Shown here: positions 49,721 through 61,239 of the stretch, piece after piece
How the letters are laid out: every line of letters begins with the position of its first letter
Numbering within the stretch: position 1 is the first letter of the stretch
NCBI GenBank assembly: GCA_003254905.1
Contig: QANU01054243.1
Span: forward strand, 62,001-126,000
Direction of reading: 5' to 3'
DNA: 64,000 nucleotides
From: Nissolia schottii
Taxonomy: Eukaryota > Streptophyta > Magnoliopsida > Fabales > Fabaceae
Program-made: the position numbers and the translations under genes
Notes under the pieces: generated by a model
Told to the model about the DNA's origin: nothing
Database searches by the model: none
What the model saw: only the letters and a program-made list of their open reading frames with translations

Positions 49721-52700
49721 CCAACACAAGTAGTGTAGATGTAACTTATGCTATCTAGATTTAATTTCTCTAATTTGAAAAAGATGCTGTATGCTATAGT
49801 ATAATATGGGCCGGTCTAAGATCTGGCATTCTTTTTCTATACTGTGAATTTTCGTCTCTAACCAAGTAATTAAGCATTGTTGCACAGGAAGGGATTCCTT
49901 TTGTTCCTTACGTCCTCAATGTTTTTGTTGAACCGTATGAAATGACTTGTACTGAAAACGTCACGATTACTTATTTGATGAGAGAGAAATATATTTGTTT
50001 TCTCCCCTCCTTTAATGTGACATGCCAGACAATGAATGAAGCCCAGCCCCAAACTTATCATTGGTAGACAGGAACTGGGTCCCATTCGGCATATCTGATC
50101 AATAGAAGAGGGCATTTGTCGTATTTCATTCCAATTCGAATCAATCTATCACACTATTTCATTTCATTCACAAATAAATATCTACTCATCAATTTACTTA
50201 TCTTCTTATTTACTTTTATGTATGACACTTAATTTTTATTTTTTTCATAGTTTATTCCTTAAAATGTCAAGTATTATTCATAAAAATAAGTAGGAGGATG
50301 TGTAAGTCAATGAATTAGCTTTCTCAAACATTACTCTTATTTGTATTGTTTGTTGCCTCGATAGAATTGAATCATTTTATATTTTTTTTTCAGAAATATA
50401 CTTTCTATATACAATTTCATGTAGAATTAACCAAATAATAATGTTAACTTTTAAAATATTTAACCCGGTCTCATTAGATTACACTATTTATTATTTGTAA
50501 AACTGCAGGGTATATACACTACTGACATATACCGATTTCTTCAATCAAAAATTTATATTAACAATACAAATTAAAAAAATAGTTAATTATGTTTTTAGTC
50601 CTTCGTAAATTGTAAATTTTATATTTCACTTTTTACAAACTTTTTTATTAAAAACTCGTCCCTCATAAAAAAAATTATAAGATTTTAGTTTCTGTCATTA
50701 TTTGAACCGTTAATTATTGACCTGACAATTAGCATTATCACATGGCAGTCACATGCCACACACGATATAAGGTTAATTTAGTTGTTAGTTTCTTATAAAT
50801 TGTGAATTTTTTTTCTTACTTCGCATAAACTTTTCGTTAGGAATCGTCTCTCGTAAATGTTTTTGATAGGAAATTGCCCATCCCTCGTAATTTATTGTTA
50901 GGTTTGAGAGACTAACATACCATTATTTTAAGTTAAAGAAGTAAAGAAAACAATAGGATAAAATGCATGGATCAAATAAGATATTAACGGTTAGTTTTTT
51001 TTTAAGAATAAAACTTCTTTTTTTAATAAAGATTGCATAAACTTTAAATTCACATCAGATTTTATTTTTAAAGAAAAAATTGAATAGAGTTAAATTACTT
51101 TTATTAATAAAGAAATGCAAGGAGGGCAAGACCTCTGATCGTGTGATTCCGCCACTAACCACATAATGTCTCACTCGCCTTCGTGCATTTCTCATCGCCT
51201 CTGTGCGCTACTCTCCACGCCTCAACGATTTTGCCGCTGTCATGATTTTGATCTGTGGAGTGGCAATATATGCAAGCGCACACAGTGCTTTCTACTCATT
51301 TTCTCTTAATCTTAAAATTGTGAGTTCTGATGCATATGCTTGGATTACTTTTATTACATCATAACTGGCCCTGAATTCATTAACTTGTGTTACTTTGTGT
51401 CGTGTGCAAGGTGGTATAAGTTTTTACAAAGGGGCGGTTCTTGCAGCACTAGCCTTGAACTTGATCACGCATCAAAACAATCTTTCTAATTGAAGTGACC
51501 ACGTGTAATCCGATTGAGGAGATCTAGGAGTTTATGATAGAAAACTTTAATTCTACGACTCTAAGAGCATCTATGTTAAATTAATAAGAAGAATAAATAT
51601 TAGATGTGTAGAAGCTTACCTGAATTTATAAGAACAATAAATGTTTGGAGATGCGATACTTGGTCTTTTGATGGGAAAGAAAGTCAGCAAAGTGATTCTG
51701 ATGTGTTGGGGACCAAAACCCTCATTATCTATTTATAATTGACTAGTGGTCTCATAAAACTCTAAAGGACAATAAAAATAGGCGGAACAACTATTATTAA
51801 TTTTAGACTCAAATCAATAAAGTAGTACTTATTCATTTATTTAATTTCATTAAACATTAATGAGACAAACATAATATAAGTATAAAAAAAAATAATTAAT
51901 ATGATTGTATTCATAATTATATATATAACCCATTAGATTTTATGAATGAGAAGTGTGTTGCAGGGATTGGTCAGAAACCATTTATGTGCATTGAGGGGTT
52001 CATTGATTAAGTCCCTATCATCAAGCCGTCAAGCATATTTGGATAGCAGTGCCTATGAGTTAAAGGAAGTGGTTGACTACAAGGACTCACAGGAACAAGC
52101 ATAAACTCATCTAGTGAAAACTCATGACTGAACGTACGTTCTTGGATTCGGACCACGTGTTTAGACATGAATTATTTGAGATTGTTAGCGACTTAGTCAA
52201 GTTACCGAAGTTCCCCCAAGCAAACAACGCATATTCTGGGAGTTACCATTTTATGTTCCTTGAGATTGCTTTGTATGTTCTTGTTCTGTTTTTGTTGTAG
52301 TGCAAGGGATCCTAAGGTATAGGGCCCTTTGCTAAACTGTGAGAGATTACAAACCCTCTCAACTCAATACTATATGGCCAGTCACTAGTCTATTTATATT
52401 CACATTTCCTATAGTATACCCCTCCACACTGAAATATAAAATCAAAATCAGATAATGATGGTGGAGAAATTGATATAGTTTCGCTGGCTTTTTCTTGCTA
52501 ATTGAAGGGTTGTTAAGGACCCGTTAATGATGTTTGATGTTTTAGCCTCTTTCTTTCAACCGATTGATTAATGCCTATATATGATGAGTAAGCATTTCAA
52601 ACTTTTTTTCTTGGGTGTTTCAGATGCTTGTCTCGACTTAGTTGACACATTTAATTGTTAGTCTTATATGGTTATTATATCAATTCTTGTGATCTTTCCA

Positions 52701-53531
52701 CCGCAAAATACAATTTCTAATGACACAGAAGTGGCCAATATTGAAGCTAAGAAAAAGGTCTAGTTTGTACTAATATCACCACCAATAAAGAAGAGCTCTC
52801 TAGCTCTGTCGTCCAAACCAGTTGTGGGATGAAAAAAGGTGCATCTTTATGGCCTTGGTTCTCAAGCCTCACGTGGAGGAGAATCATCATCTAGGCGTGC
52901 ACAAGCCAAATGCCTGAGAACGTGATCACGACAACGACTTCAACAACAAAGCCATGTGCGGGAAAGAATATTTCATAAGCAGCAGAAAGAATTTAGGATG
53001 ATGAAATCCTTTGTAAGTTCTACTCTCTCCCAACCAAACAAGAAAAAGAAAGTTTAGTGTAGATGATGATGATGTTGTTGGAGGCTTGAGTTGTAGTGGG
53101 TTGATGGTTCCTTCAAAAATTCAAAATTGTTATTTTTTAGACTATATATGCTTTTGTTTTGCACCAACGTTATATATATTAAATTGTAATGTTAGAATTA
53201 TCTATATTGCAATGTTCATGTTGAGTATTGTTCTAAAGATCAAGTATTGTCTATCTAAATTGTTTCGATTCCATCTAATATTTTAGTATTGTCTATCTAA
53301 ATTGTTTCAATAATATGTATTAACAATAATAACCATAAAAATAGTAGTTATAAATTTGAAATAAAAAAAAAATTCTCCATTACCCCCATAAAATTATGGT
53401 ATTATGATATCTAAGATTTAGTCAAGTGTCCTTTTAACACAAATTACTCATTCTTTTAAATTTGTAATTGAATATAGACCATTTAAGTACAAAGAGGTAA
53501 TCGTACCTTCATAAAAATTTGGGTACTAAAG
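49721..53531. other. Intergenic, no gene seen
   Basis: The 3' flank of the MORC gene is followed by mixed DNA. Around 50,590-50,880 a block with TAAATTGTAAATTTT and TAAACTTTT repeats itself twice, as in decayed transposon arms. LTR-like text without coding capacity occurs at 51,420-52,440. No protein domain, tRNA or complete element was recognised. Confidence 0.4.
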
Positions 53532-53905
53532 GAACAACAACAATAGAGTCTTATCCCACTACGTGCGATCGGATACATGGATCAAGCGACACCATAGTGC
53601 CTTATCCCGGGTCATGTTTTCATGTAACTCATTTACTTCTAAATCTTTTCTAATAGTTTCTTCTGTAGTTTTTTTAGGTATCCCCCTACCTCTAGTTAAT
53701 GAGTTACTCGTCACTTGATATACTCTCCTCACTGGGTTTCTAGTGGTCCTCTACTCACAAGTCCAAACCAGATAAGACGAGATTCTACCATCTTTTGTGC
53801 TATAGGTGCTACCCTGACTTTCTCCCTAATGCAATCGTTCCTAATCCTATCTTGTCTAGTGAACCAGAGTCATGACTGGGGACCACGACCCTTACGAAGC
53901 CTCGC
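53532..53905 (-). pseudogene. RTE-type LINE C-terminal fragment
   Basis: On the minus strand the text runs IRNDCIREKVRVAPIAQKMV, then ESRLIWFGLV, then RGRGIPKKTTEETIRKDLEV and LIHVSDRT, with internal stops. This is the C-terminal end of plant RTE-type LINE polyproteins (RLRWFGHV, RGRPKKT, LIHVADPT). The fragment ends in a GTTGTTGTTGTT tail, as is usual for RTE elements. It is the largest of three such relics here. Confidence 0.75.
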
Positions 53906-54627
53906 GTACCAAAATTTTCAAAAAAAGGGCATAGTTTCTCCTGTATATAGGTTTATCTCAACAAAGAAAACAAACACTTGATATCAATTCGCAATTCAAT
54001 AAATCCATTCGCAAATCCAAGAGTTTCTCAATTAAAAGAAAACAGCAGTTTGCAAATTCAAAATAATTCTTAAATTACATATTTAAATAACAATCAACAT
54101 AAAACTACAATGCCATTGAAGCAAGAATTGGTTGAATCCTGCCTATGGGTTTACTGGAGCGTTCTAAGACAAGATAATACAATAGATTAGAAAACTTGTA
54201 TAGCCCATAACAAGTTGGGCTCACCACAAGAAGAAAATCCTCTGGAATCTAAGAGACATGAGGAATGGAACTCAGACCCGCACCTGTATCTAAAAGGGGG
54301 GAACAACGAAGAATGAGTTTGGAAACTCAGTTGTAGGTAGATGTATGCACAAAAGGGCTAACTGAGAAAAAGGTTATGATATTTACAATATATGCATCTA
54401 ATAGAAAAATATTCTTTTTAGTTTCAATATAAACTTTCCATAAACCACATATTCAAGGAATTCCATCATATCAAGATATAATACAATATCAATGTGTTAG
54501 AGTCATTACTCTAACATACATTTAACAAACTAAAGACATTGATTTCAATGTTTTGGGTTAATATGATTTGTCTCTTACTAGCGAGGGCATATAACCGGAA
54601 CATGGCCTATGTACCGGGCTAGTATAA
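53906..54627. other. Intergenic, no gene seen
   Basis: No domain, RNA gene or element end was recognised. It separates the LINE relic from the LRR pseudogene. Confidence 0.4.
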
Positions 54628-55400
54628 TTTGATTCAGAGAGTGTGTTATTGGCTAGATTCAGAATCTTCAATGATTTGAGAGACCCTGTAGAGGAGGGTA
54701 TGTTTCAATCCAGCATGTTGTTTGATGCTGCAAAGTTTTCGAGCCTTTCGCAGCTTTGAATATCTTCAGGCATGTTGCCACTGAGACTGTTATTTTACAA
54801 ATCAGGGGATAATAGATGCTTCAACTGGCCAATCCCAAAGGGTATGCCACCATTGAAGTTGCAGTATCCTAGAGCCGACACTGCCAACTCTTCCAAGTTG
54901 ACAATACTAGGTACAATTTCACTATTTAGCATGTTTTCCCATATTCTAATAACTTGCAACTTCCTCAAATTGCCTATCTCTGAAGGAATGTTTCCAGAGG
55001 TAATTTTTGTAAAGGAACAGCACTCTCAGATTTTGAATCTGACTAAGCTCTAAAGGGATAGAGCTAGTGAGTGAGTTCGAGGACAAGTCAAGTGTTTGAA
55101 GAGAAATGAATTTGCTGAACTCGACCGAAATGGAACCTGATATTCCTAAGCCAGAAAGATTCAGGCCTACAATTTTTCTCTGATCATCATCTGAACAAGT
55201 TATTCCATTCCAAGTGCATATTGGAGTTCTTGGAGACCAGTTGCTCATGGCTCCTAATGGATCATCAAGCTCTGATTTGATTCTAAGAAGCCAAGAGGAA
55301 TCTATTGCATTATTGGCCATAGTTGTAACAAAAGAAGTTTCGAGCATGGCCAATAGCAAGAAAAAAACGGCATATCCAAATGTATCTCATTGCCCAATGT
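54628..55400 (-). pseudogene. N-terminal LRR receptor-like protein pseudogene
   Basis: This minus-strand segment is a close copy of the 5' part of the LRR receptor at 61,240-64,000. It encodes the hydrophobic signal region (FGYAVFFLLLAMLETSF), the LRR cap with CTWNGITCSDDDQRKIVGLN, and the first LRRs. The frame breaks in the third repeat, where NYLSGNIPSEIGNL of the intact copy becomes NYLWKHSFRDRQ through a small deletion. An in-frame stop also lies just upstream of the signal peptide, with the probable ancestral ATG in another frame. Homology stops abruptly at about 54,628, corresponding to 63,370 of the intact gene, so some eight LRRs remain and the rest is gone. It shows the lost N-terminus expected for the intact gene. 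Confidence 0.88.
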
Positions 55401-55597
55401 CTGCCAAATATTAGTTTCATAATAGAGATTCAATATCAAATGGTTCAAAAGGCATGCCCCAAGACTAAGAGGTCCATTTACATACAAAAGAGAAAGAAAA
55501 AAAATAAGAACGGCTTAATTTTTGTGTGTGTAGTATCAAATGAGAGTACTAAGGAGAGGAAAATAGGAATGCAGCACGAAGAATAATTGAACCCAAG

Positions 55598-56164
55598 GTT
55601 GTCAAACTCGAGAATGTAAGTAAACTCGTGAAAGCTCAGCAAACTTGAATCGTAAACTCGTAAAAGTTTACATATATAAAAAATATATGTTATAAGCAAT
55701 ATAATTAGGAACTAAACATGATTAAATTTTGTATTCATAAATGAGATTGAATAATGTTAACTTTAAAATAAAATAAATGAAAATGATATCATAAAATATA
55801 CCTTAATGTATGACACTTAGTTATGTAATACTTTATTCTGTACATGTATTATACTTTATAGTTTGATAAAACATTGCACAATTATGATAAATATGTAAAA
55901 TCAACTTAGTAAACTCAATAGATATTGTCTAACACACATAAAGTCAACTAAGTATCTAAAAAAGTTACTAAATTTATACATCTTGAGGTAAACTCGTAAA
56001 CTCGTAGGTAGATTTTAACTTGTAAACTCGATAGTACAATCGAGAGTTTACTTAAAATCCTATGAGTTTACCAAAAAAGAGTTTACATGAGTATTAACTC
56101 GTTTTGTGTAGTGAAATCGTAAACTCATAACAGTTTACGAGTTAACTCGAGAGTGTAATCAACC
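55598..56164. mobile_element. AAACTCG-type MITE, copy A
   Basis: Both ends begin GGTTG followed by an ACTCGAG block: GGTTGTCAAACTCGAG on the left, GGTTGATTACACTCTCGAG reading in from the right. Dozens of TAAACTCG / GAGTTTAC motifs crowd both subterminal zones in opposite orientations, and the centre is AT-rich. It is related over its whole length to the copy at 59,888. No coding capacity and no clear target duplication were seen. Confidence 0.65.
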
Positions 56165-56285
56165 AATGACAAAGATTCAAATGCTAGGAAGATGTAAGAA
56201 CAACCTTTTAAGAGTTTCAAGTGAAGCAGCCCTGCCTACTCTCTTTAAAATAAAGAGTTGACATTGGTAGATATGTAATCATTAT

Positions 56286-56575
56286 GGTAGTGTTTAATTT
56301 TTGTCTTAAAATAAAAGAGGTAGAGACATTGAAGATAAAAACAAATTTAAAAATGAAGGTAGAGACAAAAAAAAAAAAAGGATGCCTGAGATATGTCTCT
56401 AGTCTTCTTTAATCCTCCAATGATAAGAACCAAATGATGCCTATATATGTGTCTATGATAAATGAAGAGCCCGAACCTGTAATTTATCTTGAGAAAAAGA
56501 TAGTGATGCCTTTCTACCTTTTCAGTTTCACCAAAGATTTGGTGCTTTTTCACTCTGTTATCTAGGAACCAAATG
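56286..56575. mobile_element. MITE, copy 1 of a second family
   Basis: It starts GGTAGTGTTTAATTTTTG, carries GAGGTAGAGACATTGAAGAT, and ends CTAGGAACCAAATGG. A related element lies at 57,972-58,247. No coding capacity is present. Confidence 0.45.
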
Positions 56576-57739
56576 GAATATTTTAGAATTCTTTAGCATT
56601 TTGTGTAATTGTATAACTGTATGGAAAGAATATAATATGATAGGTTAGTTCATAGAATTAGAATGAGACAGTAGTACAAGAAGCTATATAAGGTATCCAC
56701 TCATGCCTAAGTAAAAAAGGTGACACAGGTGAAGTGGGGCACTTTCTATAAACTTGTTCACACTGCCTCTGTACAAATTCATAGTATTTGTAGCAGTCAT
56801 TTGGATTACTAAAAAACATAATCTTGAGCATGATTTGACTTAATAAGAGTACCAGCCGTTTCAACTTTCAAAAATTGTCAACTAAATTGGTTACAAATAC
56901 ATGATACCACCAGCATACTTACGTGTCCTTTTGGTTTCTGTTTTTATTTATTGATTTGGTTTAGCTCATGTTCTATAAGATTTTATGAAAAAAAAAAAAC
57001 ATAAAATAAGATATTTTGTTTTTAGTTTTTTTGTTATTTTACAAAATTTTAAAAGTAGAAAATAAATTAAAAACAAAAAATAGAAAAGAATAAAATTCAA
57101 ATCAGACCTAAAATTTCTTGATTCTTGCAAGATCTTCAAGCATGAAAATAGGTGCACCAGCCATTAGTGTCTGCTTGCCGTGATAAAATTCTTTCCAAGT
57201 TATCTCAAAGAGGAAAAACAAGCGCCGTTAGGTTTCAACTTTCAAGCATGCATGATGATATATGAGAAAGTGAGTCACTACGCATAGTGATAGATAGGAA
57301 AATAAGTGACTAATGAGCTTAACTTTTTACATTTACGTTCTCTTCTTTTCTTTTCTTTGTTTCCTTTTAATTTGCATAGTTTCATTTCCTTTATGCCACG
57401 GGACAATGTTATTTGGTGTATCCATCGTCGTGTTCTGTGTCCTTTCTTATTCTACGATCAAAGTTGATTAGAGGGTTAAGACATCTTGTTTCTTCTCAAC
57501 CTAAACCAACATAATCCCATATTAAATATGAGAAGAAAACATGAGAGAGAAAACAACCACATTAGCTTTTGGTCAATTACTCTTTCATGTTACAAGTCCA
57601 TAATAGAGTCAAAACCATGTGAGGTTTGGTGTGTTACATTCAAATTATGTTGCATCAGCCTTAATTGTGTTCAATATAATCAATCTTTCGCCATTTATTT
57701 TCCTTAAAACAATGTGTCGGAGTTTCGGTCTTCCAAATA

Positions 57740-57885
57740 CTCATTCTATTCCTCAATATTAGTTCTTATCACTTTTTTAGATTCATTTATAACTCAGTGT
57801 ATCTAGACACATTTGTAACTCGATACGTTGAGTTATGAATGAACTTAAAAAAACGAGAATAACTAATACTGAGGAGCAGATGGAG
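57740..57885. mobile_element. Stowaway-type MITE, 146 bp
   Basis: It is flanked by TA on both sides (57,738-57,739 and 57,886-57,887). The ends are CTCATTCTATTCCTCAATAT on the left and CTCCATCTGCTCCTCAGTAT reading in from the right. The form CTCC.TC.G..CC with a TA duplication is that of Stowaway (Tc1/mariner) MITEs. The interior is an almost complete hairpin (TAGACACATTTGTAACTCGA region). Confidence 0.82.
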
Positions 57886-57971
57886 TAAGACATAACATTG
57901 ATTGTTTACCCTATAATAGGTCGAGTCAATTTAAACTAGATTAGTTAAAGTCCAATAGGGTCAAATACAAT

Positions 57972-58247
57972 GGTCACGTTTAGTTCTTGCTTCGAGATAG
58001 AGGAGATAAAAACATTGATGATAAAAATATATTTGGAGAATGGATGGAAACAAAAAAAAAACCTTGTAATTGTTCTAATCTTTGGACAATTTATAAGCTA
58101 ATTTTTTTAGCTCCATAAAAGAATGAGAGACATGTTTTAACTTAATTTTTAAGTTAATTTATATACTTTTAAAAAAAAGAGATACAAGAAACATATATCT
58201 ACTATTTCAATGTCTCCGTCCTTTCTATTTAGGGACCAAACACTACC
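57972..58247. mobile_element. MITE, copy 2 of the 56,286 family
   Basis: The left end is GGTCACGTTTAGTTC with AGGAGATAAAAACATTGATG. The right end reads inward as GGTAGTGTTTGGTCCC with GACGGAGACATTGA. These outer ends make a terminal inverted repeat of about 40 imperfect bases. Confidence 0.5.
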
Positions 58248-58764
58248 TAATAGTTAGTTTAACTGGGAAAAAAAATCAATTAATTGGGGCGAGAAAAGGG
58301 AGAGAATATTATTGGTTTCAGTTTATTACCAAGATTCCTAATACATAGAAGCCAAAATGCATGAAGACAAAAGCTTCGTATATCTGAACATTGATATTCA
58401 GCTCGTTAAACTTAGTTTTCAGTGCCTTCACTTCAGCTTTGATGAGTTTCCCAAGATTGAAGCATAAGCAACCATGTCTATCTAGTTGGGTTTGCCAATG
58501 TCGTCGTATTCACGGCCCTCAGAAAAAGGAACATAATTGTACTTACCAGCGTGGACCACTGCTAACCGAGTGTGCCCTTATCTGCTTTGGTACTTACTCA
58601 CCCAACCCCCCCAAGTCCTTTTACTATCACTCACGCCTCTATGCTCCAAACCACTATGTGCTCATTGCAAAACTTGAGGAAACTCTTCTGTCTTAATTAC
58701 TAAACCAATAAAAGTAAATGATTAGCATTTCTTAATTTTATGTACCTTATTCTCATTTCTGGTG

Positions 58765-58900
58765 TCAAATACCTTACCGTTTGAAGTATTTATCAAATGG
58801 TCCACAATACTCGCCACCATTATCAATGTAAATACATTTCAGTTTCTTCCTTGTCTCTCTTTCAACGGAAGCTTAGAAATTATTTAAAGACACAAAATAC
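58765..58900 (-). pseudogene. Copia integrase fragment (antisense)
   Basis: On the minus strand the text ASVERETRKKLKCIYIDNGG continues as EYCGPFDKYFKR. It matches the Copia integrase core around the catalytic Asp of TDNGGEY. Codons just upstream contain a stop. No other retrotransposon domain was recognised nearby, although the + strand frame at 58,391-58,696 may be related debris. Confidence 0.65.
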
Positions 58901-59887
58901 CTGATCTTTAATTTTCAAATCATAAACCCAAAAAAACATATAAGATTTCAATTCAAATCCCAAAAAAACAAATCCAAATATTTTTTATTTTTTTATATAA
59001 GACAATAATAGCTATGATAATAAATAAGACACGTGTTAGATCCAATTTGATAGAGACCCTATCACAACATAAAAATACTTGGTTGTAGAATATATGTTAT
59101 ATGAAGTGCTTGCATCATTGCTAAATCAATATTAAAGACAACAAACGGTGAGATTATATTGACAATAAATATAATCAAAGGTAAAGCTTTAATATATCAA
59201 AGAATAGAAAAAACAACCACGTTGAAACAATTTAAATGAGATATTTGTGTAACATCATATATATATATATATATATATATAAAAGTTGTATTTGATATTT
59301 GGAATAATTTATCTAAAATATATAGTTGTGAATTATGCATACTGCACTATAATATTTTTTTTTATAGTGAATCAGAGAATTATAAAAGTCTTTTAAGATT
59401 TCATTAGTGTCTTGTGACTTCTGATGTTGCAATTTGAGACTTTAGATTCTTAATTAGAAAGAACGTGTGCCTTTAATTTCAATTTCAAAATTTTTGACAA
59501 ATTTTGTTAAAGACAAATATCCATGAAGGTAACTTAGCCGTCAATGCTTCAAAAAAGCAATCGTTGGAAAATCCAACAATTACAATCGGTGGGACTTCTG
59601 ATGCCTCCTCTAATAGCCTGAATGCTCATCTTGTCTATCACTCTGTTTACTTTCCTGACACGTTTACTCCTTTCCAAGTTTAATTTCTCGCATTGTTTTA
59701 ATTTTCCCTAGTACCCCTTCTTACAAATATGATGATTTTGGTCTTGAATATGGGATTTCCCTTATTTTATCTGTTATTGATGTCCTTTTGGACTAGCCTT
59801 CTTGTAATGACTTATTTATTGCAATGAAATATTTATTTATCTCTGTATAAATAATTTTTTAAGAAAATGGAAAGCAAGAGTACTAAA
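58901..59887. other. Intergenic, AT-rich
   Basis: It holds an (AT)12 microsatellite (59,257-59,280) and no recognisable gene. Confidence 0.45.
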
Positions 59888-60597
59888 GGTTGTCAAACTC
59901 GAAAATCTAAGTAAGCTTATGAAGTTTCAATAAACTCGAATAGTAAACTTGACTTGTAAAAACTCGAGAATTTCCAAATCGAATATACACACGTAAAAAT
60001 AATATGTTATAAGTAATATAATTAAGAACTAAACATGATTAAATGTATTCATAATTACCATTGAATAATGTTAACTTTAAAATAAACTAACCGTAAAAAA
60101 ATTTAAAATAAAATAAATAAAAAACCACTAGGATTAATCTAGTGATAATGGTTTTGAGTAGCATGCATGAGATCTTAGGTTCAAACCTTATTACAGCCAA
60201 TGTAATTTTTGAAGTATTAAAAAAGTATCATAAAATATATCTTAATGCAATACACTTAGTTGTTAAGCCATATTTTATTCTGTGCGTGTATTACTTTATA
60301 ATTCAATAAAACATTGCTCACTTGTAATAAATATAAAAAAATTAGATTAATAAACTCAATAGATATTATTTAACATAAACACAGTCAGCTACGTATCTAT
60401 CAAAGCTACCAAGTTTGTACATTTTGAGGTAAAGTTGTAAGTAGATTTTAATTCGTAAACTCACTAATAGAATTAAGAGTTTACTTAAACTTGTACAAGT
60501 TTACCAAAGAGAGAGTTTACATGAGTGTTAACTCATTTTGTATAGTAGAATCGTAAACTCGTATGAGTTTACAAGTTAACTCAAGAGTATAACAACC
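59888..60597. mobile_element. AAACTCG-type MITE, copy B with insertion
   Basis: This is the same family as 55,598-56,164. It has the ends GGTTGTCAAACTCGAA and, from the right, GGTTGTTATACTCTTGAG. It is longer mainly because of a roughly 105-base insertion at 60,121-60,226. Confidence 0.65.
60121..60226 (+). mobile_element. SINE-like insertion inside the MITE
   Basis: The segment is absent from the sister MITE. It carries TAGTGATAATGG, resembling a tRNA box A, and GGTTCAAACCT (60,179-60,189), a good box B, about 38 bases apart. It ends in an A-rich stretch. It may be a short tRNA-derived SINE; no unambiguous target duplication was seen because the site itself is A-rich. Confidence 0.4.
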
Positions 60598-61239
60598 ATG
60601 ACAAGAACCACTAAGGTGTAGGCTTAATCCTTGTTCTTTTAAAGATTTAATCTTTATATATTGTCAGTGTAAAATATTTTCATAATATGTCATTCAATGA
60701 TTTCAATCATGTGTATTATATGTGCGGCTTTCAAGTAGTGGTGAGCGAGAGTCGATCATGTTTTTTAATATGACAATACATGATTAATCTATTTTTTTTT
60801 TTGCTAGTATTCATGATTAATCTAGTATGAAAATACATGATTAATTTAGAATGACAATACATGTAAAAAAATTTTACACTATCGTACTATCGTTACATCA
60901 AAATTAATCTTTTTAAAAAAAAATACTTTTTAGCAGAAAATTAGTGTATGGACATTTATTTCAAATTTTTAATTTTCTTGCATAAAAATCTCTACAAAAT
61001 AATTTGTATTATATATCTTGATGTGAGAACAATGAATTATATCACGTACATAAGCAATGGCGAATCACATAATCCCACAAACATGGTAGCAAATGATGCC
61101 TTCGAATTAAAAAGTGTTTATGATGTTAATTGAAGTCATCATTTGATTATGTGCCAATACATGTTCCTCTAAGAATCCCCACACTTCGGATATAAAATTA
61201 AATAGTTTATTATACATTTGTGTTCTCCATAACTTCCAT
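60598..61239. other. 3' flank of the LRR receptor gene
   Basis: This is AT-rich DNA with repeated AATACATGATTAATC phrases (60,770-60,860). No kinase-coding sequence is present downstream of the receptor stop codon. Confidence 0.5.

Noticed and set aside
55380..55590. + strand frame next to the LRR pseudogene
   Set aside because: No motif; it covers the decayed 5' flank of the pseudogene.
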